Shown piece by piece: positions 18,001 through 27,796 of a DNA stretch of 64,000 bases. The notes under the pieces were generated by a model, which was not told the DNA's origin, made no database searches, and saw only the letters and a program-made list of their open reading frames with translations. Position 1 is the stretch's first letter. Each line of letters begins with the position of its first letter. The position numbers and the translations under genes were made by a program. The stretch lies in the NCBI GenBank assembly GCA_016713275.1, contig JADJPL010000008.1, forward strand, positions 310,001 through 374,000, in the 5' to 3' direction. The stretch comes from Haliscomenobacter sp. GTDB taxonomy: Bacteria; Bacteroidota; Bacteroidia; Chitinophagales; Saprospiraceae.

Positions 18001-20655
18001 GGGAAGGCTTCCAAAGATCGTGCTCCAGGAGTAGGAGAAATCCGCCCCGGTAGATCCCGTACCGCTCAGAAGGGTGAAAGGCGGATTACAGCCCAGCACT
18101 TTGTCCGGGCCGGCATTCACTTCCGGAAGGATTTCGGTCATCGGCACGTCGAAGGTATCGCGGAGCACCAGAGGAGGGCGGGACTCGTCGAAAATCGTTA
18201 CCGCGACCTGGCCCACCGGAAGGTTTCGGGCTTTATTGGTGAACTGCCGTGGCACGGATTCCCAGAAATAGAAGATGTTGCCTTGGCCGCCTTCTACAGT
18301 CAGCGTGACGCTGCCGTCGTTTGCGTCGGGGCAGGTAACCGGAGTGATGACGGTATCGGTAATAATCAGCCGGTCGAGAATGCAAATTTTTCCCGGAATG
18401 GGGAATACGCTGCCGGCACCGGTGAGCGTATTAACCGTTGGGCTCGGATCGTCTTCCACGGTGATCTCGATGCAATCGGTGGGGTCGCCCACCGGAACGA
18501 AACAGACCTGGAAGAGGCTGGTGCTATCGGCCAAAGACGCGCCGTTGATATCCAGCCAGGAAAAGCTGATCAGCCCCACGTTGGCAGATTCCGCGTCAAA
18601 ATTAATGCCGTCGACCAACCCGAGGGCGCTTGAAGGAATGATTTTCCCAAAGGCCAGGCCGGTCGGATCCCAGTTAATCGTGTATTCGGCAGAGGTGATA
18701 TCCTTGAATCCGGCTACCCGGAAATCCACGCAGGTCGTATCCCCTTTATAGCCTTCTTCTTCCCCGATGATCAGGAAAAATCCGGTGGGGTTGAGGACGC
18801 ATACTTCGGCAGGGGTGGAAATCAAGCCAATGTCATTGCCGTTAGACGTAGCGCTAATGGCTTGCGGAACGATCGGAATGTCAACAACTTGCACGCCGTT
18901 GCAATTTTCTTCCTGTCCCAGTTCGCCGGGAGGCGTCCCAACGACCTCGAAACAAACCTGAAACAGCGACGAACCATCCGGCAACGTGGCGGGATTCGCA
19001 CTTTTCCATTCAAACGAGAAAAGACCGCCGTCGACGCCATCCAATCCAAAGCTGTCCCGGGTGGCGCCCGCGAGGTTGATATTTTTAATGTCTGTAAATT
19101 TCAGGTGGGTAGGTTCCCAAGCCACGGAAAAGTCAAGCTCGACGATTTCTTCCAGATTAGTGACCGTAAAGTCCAGGCAAACCGTATCTCCCGGAACTCC
19201 CTGGTCGCCGGTGATGGCCAACTGGACGCCGTCTGGCTGAATAACCTGCACCGCGCAGTTGTTGGGGGCAATTCCGATATTCGTGTTGCTGCTGCGCTTG
19301 GTGACCACCGCCGTGGAGGGGTTGAAGCTAATGGGGCCGTCGCCGCCAAGCCCGACCACCTGGAAACAAACCTCGTAAATAGCGGTGCCGTCGGGGACCG
19401 TCGCTGTGAAAATAGCGTTTACGCTCTTCCAATCTACCCCAAGGATTCCATTGCCTACGTTGGTGACATTGAAATGCGTTGTCTTGGAGAACCCGGGAAT
19501 CTGGCTGTTGCTGGCCAGGATACGGACATCCTTATACTTAAGGATATTGGGGTTGAATTCCATCAGGTAGGAAAAGCGGGACAGATCGGTAAGCCCCTGG
19601 GCGGTTACCCGGACGCAGATTTCGTCGTTGAGGTTTACCGGGGCGCCGCAATTGGCCGTGAGCCGGAGTCCGGTGGGCGTACACGCGCCGGAAGAAATAA
19701 CGGCAGGAGTCAACACAGCGGGAATCGAATACTGGGTATCCTGCACTACGTTCACGGCTTCCAGCGGGGTGAGGCTGGAGGAGAAACTGACTTCGGAGGA
19801 CGATTCGCAATCCCCAATGATGTTGAAGCAAGCCTGGAAAATGATGGTGCTGTCGGGCAGGGAAATACTGGGGCGTTGAATGTCCGTCCAGTTCCACGAC
19901 AACGTCAGGCGCCCTTTTCCGATATTGGGCCGATCGGGGGTACCGAAGCTTTCTCTTCCCAGGTTAACCAGCTTTTCGGTGTTGATCACATTGGAAAACT
20001 CCAGAAAAGTAGAATCGTAGTCCATGGTAAACTGAAGGCTGGTAAGCCCGTCAAAGCCGACCACGGAAATATTGGTACAAACGAGATCGCCCGTATTGCC
20101 CTTCACATTGCTTGCGATCAGGCTCAGGGGCCTTACACAGGTAGAGATCAAGCCTTTTCGCTGAACCAACCCGATATTAAAGCAGGCGGGAGGCCGCTTC
20201 ACAATAATCGGTTCGGGGTCTTCATCCCCAATTAGTTTAGGATCGTCGGTAATCCCTACCTCGCTGGTAGTCCCGTACCCGCCCAGCGCTTTAAAACAAA
20301 GGCTGAAGATCCGGGTGCTATCGGACAGGGTTACATCGCTGGGGTTTGGATTTTCGCAAACATCTCCTTCCCAGTTCAAAAAAATCAGGCCTTCCGCCGC
20401 TCGGGTGAGATCAAAATCGCTTAAATCGAGCTTGCTCAGATTGAGGTTTTGAACGCCGGTAAATTCCACCACTTTCGGGTTGAAGTAGATCGGAAATTTC
20501 AGAGAAGCGATATCGGTGAAGTCCTTGACGGTAATGTCCACGCAATACGTTTCGCCGCTACAGGGAGAGCCGGAAGAAAAATAAAACGTGGGCTGCGCCC
20601 AGACTGCCGTAGAAGCTGCGATAATAAAGGCTAAACTAGCCAGTAATTTTTTCAT
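15036..20655 (-). CDS. Giant T9SS surface protein: cohesin-like, SprB-like and PKD-like repeats, type B CTD
   Basis: I join two frames (20655-17275 and 17234-15036) that are split by an apparent one-base insertion near 17285-17295, giving about 1,870 residues. Start: ATG at 20655 with signal peptide MKKLLASLAFIIAASTAVWA. Residues ~20-760 hold five cohesin-like beta-sandwiches, each with a Cys in the early strand (GETYCVDITV, GDTVCLDFTV, GDTTCVDFRV) and one near the end (VCFEVVG, ACFNIIG), probably disulfide-bonded. Residues ~765-835 look like one SprB repeat (TCPDANDGSVTLTVEGGQG). Then come about ten PKD/Ig-like units starting xxxAGxDxxxxC, a cadherin-like unit (NDQLTIEATERRGTINL), and a gliding-associated type B C-terminal domain (NAITPNGDGANDELRFEI, IIIFNRWGDIVYQ). 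It is likely exported by T9SS and held at the cell surface. The PorP/SprF-like gene is just upstream. Confidence 0.88.
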
Positions 20656-20753
20656 GAGAAGAAGTGGATTTGGGATCTTACGCATAATCTGCCTTTGAAA
20701 ATGCCGGTACAGAAGAGATGTCACACCCCTGCTTTCTGGCAATAAACCAAAGA

Positions 20754-21722
20754 TTAATTGTGGAAGGAGAAGGAAATATTGATTTCGTGCGTGCTGCCAG
20801 CCGTTGGGCCAAAGGAACTGAACGAATAGTCATACCCATAGCCAAACTTGAGGGTATTGTCCAGTCCAAGGTTATTGCCCAGCGTAAAACCGGCTTCGAG
20901 GTGAACAGATCCTCCGGACGAGCCCCCGGTGCCGACCCAAATGGCGCTTGGCAGCTGGTAGCGGAGGTTAAGGTCCACGTTCGTAGGCGCGTTGGGAGCA
21001 TACTTCACCCAAAGCGAAGGTTCGAGGAAGCTGTCGTTATTGAAAAACTTATAGAATCCCAACAACCCGTAAAAGTGCTGAATCCGTTTGGTATAAAACT
21101 CGCCCTGCTCATTCTGGAAGGTCAGGTCGAGCCCGATCACCTGAGGCACGGAAAGCCCGCCATAAATAAAATCGACGGAGCTATACCGCCCGCCGATCGA
21201 TTTATAGGCGTAAAGGCCAAAGCCCACGTCGGGGAACATCTGGGATTGGTTGACGGCGCCCAGCACGTCGCTTTCGTCGCGAAGGACGATTTCGGCAGCT
21301 TTGACGCGGTACTGAACCATACCGGCGCTCAAGCCAATGACGAGCCCGCCATAGGTCGGATCGCCGCTCAGGACGCCTGCCAGGCGCCCATAAATTCCGG
21401 TAAAACCCGTGGGCCCGGTTTGGTCGTTGACCAACTGGCCTCCAACCATGAGGGCAACGCCCCGCATGCCGTCCGCGAGAAAGGTCCCCCGGACGACTTG
21501 GGTTCTTGGGTTTCCGGAAATCCCTACCCATTGAGCCCGGTAGGATGCCCCGAAGGAAACGTTATTGCCAAAAGCAAGAAAATCCGACTCCACAGCGGCC
21601 GGATTGATGATCGACACGTTCTCGCGGTATTGCGTGAACAGGGAAAGCTGTTGTGCCCGTAGCGGGACCAGGGTCATAAAGGTTAGCAGCAAAAAAAGCC
21701 CAAACAAACGTATTCCATTCAT
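20754..21722 (-). CDS. PorP/SprF family type IX secretion outer-membrane protein
   Basis: The start is the ATG at 21722, which gives a 322-residue protein with signal peptide (MNGIRLFGLFLLLTFMTLVP). The N-terminal QQLSLFTQYRENVSIINPAA and the regular beta-strand pattern (GLYGRLAG-like GFTGIYGRLAG, VDFIYGGLSVPQVIG, HLEAGFTLGNNLGLDN) fit the PorP/SprF family. The last strand ends with an aromatic residue near the C-terminus, as in outer-membrane barrels. These proteins are T9SS partners usually encoded next to a type B CTD adhesin; here the adhesin is 98 bases downstream on the same strand, so they likely form an operon. Confidence 0.9.
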   Translation of the reverse strand: MNGIRLFGLFLLLTFMTLVPLRAQQLSLFTQYRENVSIINPAAVESDFLAFGNNVSFGASYRAQWVGISGNPRTQVVRGTFLADGMRGVALMVGGQLVNDQTGPTGFTGIYGRLAGVLSGDPTYGGLVIGLSAGMVQYRVKAAEIVLRDESDVLGAVNQSQMFPDVGFGLYAYKSIGGRYSSVDFIYGGLSVPQVIGLDLTFQNEQGEFYTKRIQHFYGLLGFYKFFNNDSFLEPSLWVKYAPNAPTNVDLNLRYQLPSAIWVGTGGSSGGSVHLEAGFTLGNNLGLDNTLKFGYGYDYSFSSFGPTAGSTHEINISFSFHN

Positions 21723-22110
21723 GGGATAGGTTTTTGAGATCGTAATTATGGATATTAGCACATGGCCTGATTCAAAAGACGCAGGGTCCTGGACCTTTTC
21801 TGCCACTCCTCTTCCGGGCATTTCGGAGAACTGCCGGGAAAGGCGTAAACAGAACCGGGGGAAAATGCTGCCACTGAACCAGACCGTAGAACCCAGTTTT
21901 TCTTTGCCGCAACCATTGGTAAAGATAGCTGAGCCCCTCAAAGCGGTTTCAAATTTAGGCCTTTGCCTGCTATTTGAAGTACTATATGAATGTCATTTTT
22001 TTAAAATTATTTTAACGGTGCACTTATTTTTCACGTGCGGTACAAAGGAGTTTTTATCCGGCAAGGACTTGCGGACAGACGGGAAAGGGCTGGCACAGGA
22101 AGGAGGCGAA
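21723..22110. other. 388-base gap without a supported gene
   Basis: No ORF here looks coding. On the minus strand TAAATTTG (21957-21950) matches the TAnnTTTG -7 consensus and might drive the PorP/SprF operon, but it lies about 230 bases from that start. The stretch around 21960-22020 is AT-rich. No hairpin terminator for the ABC permease was found. Confidence 0.4.
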
Positions 22111-23373
22111 TTACCGGCGCATGGCATCCACCGGATCCATCCGGGCGGCCTGTAAGGCAGGAATCATTCCGGCAAAGATGCCGATGATCACGGAAAGCAT
22201 AATCCCCAGCACGACGTTGTTGGCAGATAAGACGAACTCAAAGCTGGTAAACGCCTGGGAAATGATCGCCAGAGCAATCATGACAAGAGCCAAACCAGCT
22301 AATCCGCCGAGGATGCAAAGGACGATCGACTCGATAAGGAATTCCAGAAGGATAAAGCTGGATTTGGCGCCCAGCGCCTTCTTGACCCCGATGATTCGGG
22401 TGCGTTCCTTGACCGAGACGAACATGATGTTCGCCACGCTGAACATACCGACCAGGGTGGCGAATCCGCCGATAAAAATGCCCAGGATATTGAGTACGCT
22501 GAAGAACCCATCCAAAATACCCGAAAGAATGGAAAGTTGGTTGAGGGAAAAATCGTCTTCCTGGGTTGGTTTCAGCCGGTGGTGGGAGCGAAGGATACCG
22601 GTGAGCTCGTCCCGAAGGTAATTCAGCTCGATTCCCGGTTTGGCCTTGACGGCAATGGAGGTATTGTCGAAAAACTGGTTGCGGTTGTTCAGGTTGGCCA
22701 TTTTGCGGCCCAGCTCGTAGGAAATCATCAGGACCGGGTCAAAATTCATGACCTGCACGAGGCTCTCCCCGGTTTTCTCGATCACGCCGATCACTTCCAG
22801 TTTACGGCCGGAAACTTTGATTGTTTTCCCGATGGGGTCTACCGCCCCAAACAACGCTTCCGCTACTTCGGCGCCCAGAATAACCTTGTTGGCCCCGTAT
22901 TGATACTCGGAAGGGGAAAAATAACGGCCTTTGGTCATTTCCATGTCGTATACCCGCGCAAAATCCTCGCTGACGGCAAACAAGTACGATTGTTCTGCAT
23001 TGATGGAGCGGTATTTGGCCGTCCGCCTCCCAATCCCCGTATAAAAAGCCGCTACATCGGTAAGCTGAGATTGTTCCCGGATCTTTTCATAGTCCTTATA
23101 TGTGATGGCCGGACGGCGAAGGTATTTAAAATAATTGGCCCCGGGATCTTCCGTCCACGAGAATTTAGCCACGTAGATCACGTCTTCCCCGAGTTTGTCA
23201 AAGCTCGAACGGACGTTGTCCTCCAGTGAATCCACCGCCGAGAAGACCCCGATGATGCAAAAAATACCAATGGTAATCCCCAACAAGGAAAGGAAGCTCC
23301 GCAGCCGGTTCGCATTCAGCTGCTGCAACGCCTGGGAGGCGCTCTCGGACAAGATTCTCCAGAACATTTTCAT
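22111..23373 (-). CDS. MacB/FtsX-type ABC transporter permease
   Basis: A 420-residue protein with the MacB layout: N-terminal membrane helix after ALQQLNANRLRSFLSLLG, a periplasmic MacB_PCD domain (ADP-like VILGAEVAEALFG, GKTIKVSGRKLEVIGVI), and three C-terminal helices of the FtsX domain (SVANIMFVSVKERTRIIGVK, FLIESIVLCILGGLAGLALV, PALQAARMDPVDAMRR). It should work with a separate ATPase and perhaps an adaptor in mechanotransmission or export of peptides, lipoproteins or drugs. No ATPase gene is adjacent. Full length. Confidence 0.92.
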   Translation of the reverse strand: MKMFWRILSESASQALQQLNANRLRSFLSLLGITIGIFCIIGVFSAVDSLEDNVRSSFDKLGEDVIYVAKFSWTEDPGANYFKYLRRPAITYKDYEKIREQSQLTDVAAFYTGIGRRTAKYRSINAEQSYLFAVSEDFARVYDMEMTKGRYFSPSEYQYGANKVILGAEVAEALFGAVDPIGKTIKVSGRKLEVIGVIEKTGESLVQVMNFDPVLMISYELGRKMANLNNRNQFFDNTSIAVKAKPGIELNYLRDELTGILRSHHRLKPTQEDDFSLNQLSILSGILDGFFSVLNILGIFIGGFATLVGMFSVANIMFVSVKERTRIIGVKKALGAKSSFILLEFLIESIVLCILGGLAGLALVMIALAIISQAFTSFEFVLSANNVVLGIMLSVIIGIFAGMIPALQAARMDPVDAMRR

Positions 23374-23574
23374 CTAGGTAGCATTAACGGGCAAAAAAGT
23401 AAGGGTTTTCCTCCGGACGCCCTAATCCATTCGATGAACGGACCCAATTTTCTGCTGAGCGCATGCCTGGGCCGGACGGGGCACAATTCAACAGGGCGCG
23501 AAGGGATTTGTGATTCCAACCCATATCAACCTCAGTATGTTCAAACAAAATCCGGGTTTCTGATGTACAATTAG

Positions 23575-23582
23575 TATCTTTG
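23575..23582 (+). promoter_or_regulatory. Putative -7 box upstream of queA
   Basis: TATCTTTG matches TAnnTTTG and ends 29 bases before the queA ATG, a normal distance for Bacteroidota promoters. A clear -33 box is missing. Confidence 0.4.
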
Positions 23583-23611
23583 GCTTCATTTTTGAAAAAC
23601 CAATACGTGGA

Positions 23612-24676
23612 ATGAGAACCAAACTGTCTCAATTTACCTTTGAACTCCCGAAAAAACTGATTGCTCAATACCCCTCTGAAAACCGCGACCAGTCCCGGAT
23701 GATGGTCGTACACCGGGAGACAGGGAAGATCGAACACAAGATTTTTAAAGATATCCTTGGTTATTTCGACGACGGGGATGTGATGATCTTCAATAACACC
23801 AAGGTATTTCCAGCCCGCTTATACGGACGCAAAGAGAAAACCGGAGCTAAAATCGAAGTCTTCCTCCTCCGCGAACTCAACAGCGAAGCCCGTCTCTGGG
23901 ATGTGTTGGTAGATCCCGCCCGCAAAATCCGGGTGGGGAACAAGCTCTATTTCAGCGACGAAAACGACAACGACATCCTCGTGGCCGAAGTCGTGGACAA
24001 TACCACCTCCAGAGGCCGGACGATCCGTTTCCTCTACGATGGGCCGGACGAGGAGTTCCAGAAAGAACTCTACCAACTGGGCAACACGCCGCTCCCTAAA
24101 TACATTACCCGCCCAAGCGAAGCGTTTGACCGCGAACGCTATCAAACCGTATACGCCAAGGAAGTTGGCGCCGTAGCCGCGCCTACGGCGGGGCTGCATT
24201 TCAGCCGGGAACTCCTTAAGCGGCTGGAGATCAAAGGGCTCGAATTTGCGGAAATCACCCTGCATGTCGGACTTGGGACGTTCCGCAGCATCGACGTAGA
24301 GGACTTGTCCAAACACAAGATGGACGCTGAATACTTCCGGATCGCTGCCGATGCAGCCGAACTGGTCAATAAAGCCAAAGAACGCCGCAACAAAATTTGC
24401 GCCGTAGGAACAACCTCCATGCGGGCTATCGAATCGGCGGTTTCCGCCGAGGGCTATCTGAAAGCGGCCGAAGGATGGACCAACAAGTTCATCTTCCCTC
24501 CTTTCGACTTCACCATTGCCAACGCCATGGTGACCAACTTCCACTTGCCCAAATCCAGCTTGCTGATCATGATCTGCGCTTTCGGCGGCTATGAATTGAT
24601 CATGGAGGCATACGAAGAAGCCATTAAAGAAGAATACCAGTTCTTTAGTTACGGAGATGCGATGCTGATTATCTGA
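23612..24676 (+). CDS. queA: S-adenosylmethionine:tRNA ribosyltransferase-isomerase QueA
   Basis: A 354-residue QueA. It transfers and isomerises the ribosyl part of S-adenosylmethionine onto 7-aminomethyl-7-deazaguanine at tRNA position 34, giving epoxyqueuosine. Landmarks are FELPKKLIAQYPSENRDQSR, IFNNTKVFPARLYGRKEKTG, the conserved AAPTAGLHFSRELL and TLHVGLGTFRSIDVEDL, and TTSMRAIESA. It is convergent with nothing and followed within 30 bases by the transglutaminase-like gene. Confidence 0.97.
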   Translation: MRTKLSQFTFELPKKLIAQYPSENRDQSRMMVVHRETGKIEHKIFKDILGYFDDGDVMIFNNTKVFPARLYGRKEKTGAKIEVFLLRELNSEARLWDVLVDPARKIRVGNKLYFSDENDNDILVAEVVDNTTSRGRTIRFLYDGPDEEFQKELYQLGNTPLPKYITRPSEAFDRERYQTVYAKEVGAVAAPTAGLHFSRELLKRLEIKGLEFAEITLHVGLGTFRSIDVEDLSKHKMDAEYFRIAADAAELVNKAKERRNKICAVGTTSMRAIESAVSAEGYLKAAEGWTNKFIFPPFDFTIANAMVTNFHLPKSSLLIMICAFGGYELIMEAYEEAIKEEYQFFSYGDAMLII

Positions 24677-24705
24677 CATGGTTGCCCAATCGCTTTGAAC
24701 AGCTT

Positions 24706-25887
24706 ATGCGGCCATTCGTTTGCGCTCTTCTTCTGGCGGTTCTCCTTCCACAGCCTGCAGCATGTAGCTCCGGCGCCTTGCGCAGGCTGTTGCTCCCTTT
24801 CTATAGCGCCCAGATCCCCCTATCCTATGACGAGCAGTTTCCCCATTGGCGCCAATCCTCCTGGGATGACAAAGGGATTAAAAACGCCCATAAAAACCTG
24901 ACACAAGCCAACCCCTCCCCGCTGCTCCTCAGTTTGGCCGAAGCCAGGCAAACCTACCGCCTCAACGACTGGCTCTACTTTGAACTCCTGAGCACGGCCA
25001 TCGACCGCATTCTGGCCAACCATACGCCTAATGAAAAAGAATTGGCGCTCTGGTTTTTCCTTAAGGAATCCGGGTTCCATACCCGGATGGCTTCCTCCGG
25101 AAATGCATTATACGTGTATGCCCAAACGGAAGAGGAGGTTTTTGAGGTTCCGCTCGTCACCGACGAAGGCGCCACCTTCGTCAACCTGACTGCTATCCGG
25201 CAACACAATCCAGAAAGCGATAAATCGGTGTATTTGCTCGCTCTGCCAGAGCATCCTGCCGGCCGCCCTTTCTCTTTTCAGCTTAAAGAACTGCCGTTGC
25301 TCCTGCCAAAGTAACCACAAGGAATTCCAGTTCCGGTTTCAGGATCAACCCCACCACCTTCCGAATCCAGCTCGACCAAACGGTGGTCCAGTGGATGCGG
25401 CATTATCCGCTGATCCAGGAAGGCGCTTATTTTGATATTCCTTTTTCTACCGCCTTGCGGGCCTCTTTAATTCCTCAATTGAAAGCCCTGACCAGGAACA
25501 AACCGCCTCTGGAGGTTTTAGGGCTGCTGACGGCCTTCTCCCGAACCGCCTTCCGGTACCAGGAAGACATCCAGTCCTTTGGGCGTAGCAAGCCTATGAT
25601 TGCGGAGGAGGTGCTATATTACCCCTTCAGCGATTGCGAAGACCGGGCAGCCTTGCTCTATGCCGTTGATCAGGGAATTCCTCATCGTGCCTACCATCGT
25701 CATTGCCTATCCCAACCATATGACCCTGGCTGTGGATCTTCCCAATCTCGGGGGGGAGTTTGTGATCCACAAAGGCAGGCGTTATTTTATCTGCGACCCT
25801 ACCGGCTCCATTGATGGCTTGCTTTTGGGAGAACCTTCCAAGTGGTGGCAAACCCAGGCATTTCAACTGATCAGAGAGTACAAATAA
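24706..25887 (+). CDS. Exported transglutaminase-like protein, two frameshifts
   Basis: Three frames join into one protein of about 393 residues. I use the ATG at 24706 (MRPFVCALLLAVLLPQPAAC), a signal peptide possibly of lipoprotein type; a TTG at 24682 is an alternative. One base is probably missing near 25311-25315 (frame then continues VTTRNSSSGFRINPTTF) and one T is extra near 25674 (restoring YAVIREFLIVPTIVIAYP). The C-terminal part shows a transglutaminase-like triad: Cys in FSDCEDRAALLYAV, His in IAYPNHMTLAVDLP, Asp in RRYFICDPTGS. The N-terminal ~200 residues are unrecognised. Probably a periplasmic protease or amidase-like enzyme of unknown substrate. Confidence 0.7.
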
Positions 25888-26049
25888 CGCCGCGTCTCCT
25901 TTCGACAGGCCTGCTTTTAAATTTCCTTTTTATTTTTTCACCCCAATGCAGGGTTCTATTTCCTTATTTGAATATAATTTCTGAAAATTGCATTCGTTTT
26001 AGGCCCATGATGTCAAAAACTGCTTATTCACTAAATACGTTGCCCAATT

Positions 26050-26271
26050 ATGTACTGGACGCTGGAACTTGCCTCTTACCTGGAAGATGCCCCTTGGCCG
26101 GCTACGCGTGACGAGCTCATCGATTACGCCATTCGTTCCGGAGCTCCTCTGGAGGTTCTTGAGAACCTTCAGGAAATGGAAGACGAAGGAGAAATGTACG
26201 AAGGAATCGAAGATATTTGGCCCGATTACCCCCGTAAAGACGACTTCCTTTTTAACGAGGACGAATACTAA
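26050..26271 (+). CDS. Small acidic DUF2795 family protein
   Basis: A 73-residue acidic protein (MYWTLELASYLEDAPWPATR to DDFLFNEDEY) whose sequence closely follows the conserved small proteins annotated DUF2795 in Bacteroidota. The function is unknown to me. The ATG at 26050 fits the family start. A terminator hairpin follows 38 bases after the stop, so it is probably a monocistronic gene. Confidence 0.85.
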   Translation: MYWTLELASYLEDAPWPATRDELIDYAIRSGAPLEVLENLQEMEDEGEMYEGIEDIWPDYPRKDDFLFNEDEY

Positions 26272-26308
26272 GGCCTCTTTATCGATGGCCTTTTGCTTCG
26301 ATAACCTG

Positions 26309-26347
26309 GATCACCGGCTGGATTACCAACCGGTGATTCTTTTTTTC
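26309..26347 (+). terminator. Rho-independent terminator after the DUF2795 gene
   Basis: The stem ATCACCGG / CCGGTGAT (with an interior CTGGATTACCAA loop) is followed by TTCTTTTTTT. It reads in the plus direction. Confidence 0.8.
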
Positions 26348-26392
26348 GTTCAATTGTCCCGGAATTTGTCTGGCTTTTAGCGGTTCTCAACG

Positions 26393-26400
26393 TATTTTTG
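26393..26400 (+). promoter_or_regulatory. Putative -7 box upstream of cmk
   Basis: TATTTTTG matches TAnnTTTG. It overlaps the most upstream possible TTG start of cmk (26398), which argues that translation starts further down. Confidence 0.4.
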
Positions 26401-26418
26401 ACGCCTAAAACCATTCGC

Positions 26419-27099
26419 TTGTCCGAGATCATTATCGCCATTGACGGATACTCTTCCTGCGGAAAAAGTACGCTTGCGCGCGCCCTCGCCGCCGAGTTAA
26501 CCTATGTGTATATCGATTCGGGGGCGATGTACCGCGCGGTTACCCTTTTTCTGGAACACGGCATCCGCATGGACCATAAGCCATCGGTGGACGCCGCGCT
26601 GGAGCAGATTCATATTGATTTTCAATATGGGCAGGAAGGATTGGTCACTTTGCTCAACGGGGAAAATGTCGAAGAAGGCATCCGCAGTATGGCAGTAGCC
26701 GCGAAAGTGAGCCCGGTAGCCACCATACCCGAGGTGCGCCGAGCCCTGGTGCGGCAGCAGCAGGCGTTGGGCCGGGGCAAACAGATCGTCATGGATGGCC
26801 GGGATATCGGAACCGTCGTTTTTCCGCATGCCGAGTTGAAGATCTTCCTCACGGCCAGCCTGGAAGAACGGGTGCGCCGCCGCAGCCTGCAGTTGCTCCG
26901 CAAGGGATTGTCCGTACCGGATGAAGAGATTCGCAAAAACCTGCTGGAACGGGATTATATCGATTCCACCCGGAGCGACAGCCCGCTCATGAAAGCCCCG
27001 GATGCCGTCGTACTCGACAACACCAACCTGACCGAAGAAGAACAACTCCTCGTAACCGTTATCTTGGCGCTTACGCGTAAACGCAGATCGATCGTCTAA
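26419..27099 (+). CDS. cmk: (d)CMP kinase
   Basis: The protein phosphorylates CMP and dCMP. The P-loop is AIDGYSSCGKSTLARALA, the CMP-binding region is YIDSGAMYRAVTLF and QIVMDGRDIGTVVFPHAELK, and the lid is TASLEERVRRRSLQLL. There is no ATG near the family start: the frame has TTG at 26398 and at 26419. I choose 26419 because it gives the usual spacing to the P-loop (226 residues) and lies outside the -7 box. The lipoprotein gene follows 16 bases downstream. Confidence 0.9.
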   Translation: MSEIIIAIDGYSSCGKSTLARALAAELTYVYIDSGAMYRAVTLFLEHGIRMDHKPSVDAALEQIHIDFQYGQEGLVTLLNGENVEEGIRSMAVAAKVSPVATIPEVRRALVRQQQALGRGKQIVMDGRDIGTVVFPHAELKIFLTASLEERVRRRSLQLLRKGLSVPDEEIRKNLLERDYIDSTRSDSPLMKAPDAVVLDNTNLTEEEQLLVTVILALTRKRRSIV

Positions 27100-27115
27100 T
27101 TTTAGGCCGAGCTAT

Positions 27116-27796
27116 ATGTCCAACCGCCGCTCTTTCCGCACCGTTTCTCTTTGGGCCATGCTTCTGCTGGTGCTGGTTTCGTGTACCGATGGCCCGCGCC
27201 TTGCCCTGCTCAAGCGAAAATCGGTCCAGGTGCTGCGCCTTCCGAGCCCCGTCGTGCCTGAATGGGAAGAAGACCTGCTGCCGGAGGATTTCGAAGCATA
27301 CCAGCAGTCGCTTCAATCCTTTGCCGCCGCGTTGACCGCCATCGACCCGCTTTCGCTTTCTCCCGCCCAAACCCAAACCTACGTTGAACTGAATAGCGCT
27401 CTGGAAGAAACGATCCAGCGCACCGCTTCCCTGCGCGACAACCCCGCCCGGTACAACCTCCCGGGGAGGTGGAAGGCGCTGCTATCCAACCCGGAATTGT
27501 CCAACCGGGAAATCGGAGAACTCCTGAAAAAGCAATTGCCCGAAGCCGGCCCCTACTACCAGCGCGCCCGGCAGAAGTTGACCGCCCCAACAAAAGCCCA
27601 TTGCCGCCTGGCGCTGGAAAAGCATATCCTGGGAATGGCTTTTGCCGGCACGGAACTTCAGGCAGCGGTTATAAGGTCGGAACTCCGGGAATCTGAAAAA
27701 GCCCGCCTGCAGAAAGACCTCCACGCCGCCCGGCTGGCGATAAAAGAGTATATCGGATGGTGCAACAGCCAGATGATCCAAAGCCCTGAACGCTAG
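27116..27796 (+). CDS. Hypothetical lipoprotein
   Basis: A 226-residue protein with an N-terminal hydrophobic stretch and lipobox (LLLVLVSCTDG), so it should be a lipid-anchored protein. The rest is mostly helical and charged, with no motif I recognise (e.g. GRWKALLSNPELSNREIGEL, CRLALEKHILGMAFAGTEL). It lies 16 bases after cmk on the same strand and its stop overlaps the stop of the convergent membrane protein gene by four bases. Confidence 0.65.
   Translation: MSNRRSFRTVSLWAMLLLVLVSCTDGPRLALLKRKSVQVLRLPSPVVPEWEEDLLPEDFEAYQQSLQSFAAALTAIDPLSLSPAQTQTYVELNSALEETIQRTASLRDNPARYNLPGRWKALLSNPELSNREIGELLKKQLPEAGPYYQRARQKLTAPTKAHCRLALEKHILGMAFAGTELQAAVIRSELRESEKARLQKDLHAARLAIKEYIGWCNSQMIQSPER

Noticed and set aside
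18862..20235. 457-codon ORF antisense to the surface protein
   Set aside because: Shadow of the long repetitive gene on the other strand, with no signal or domain.
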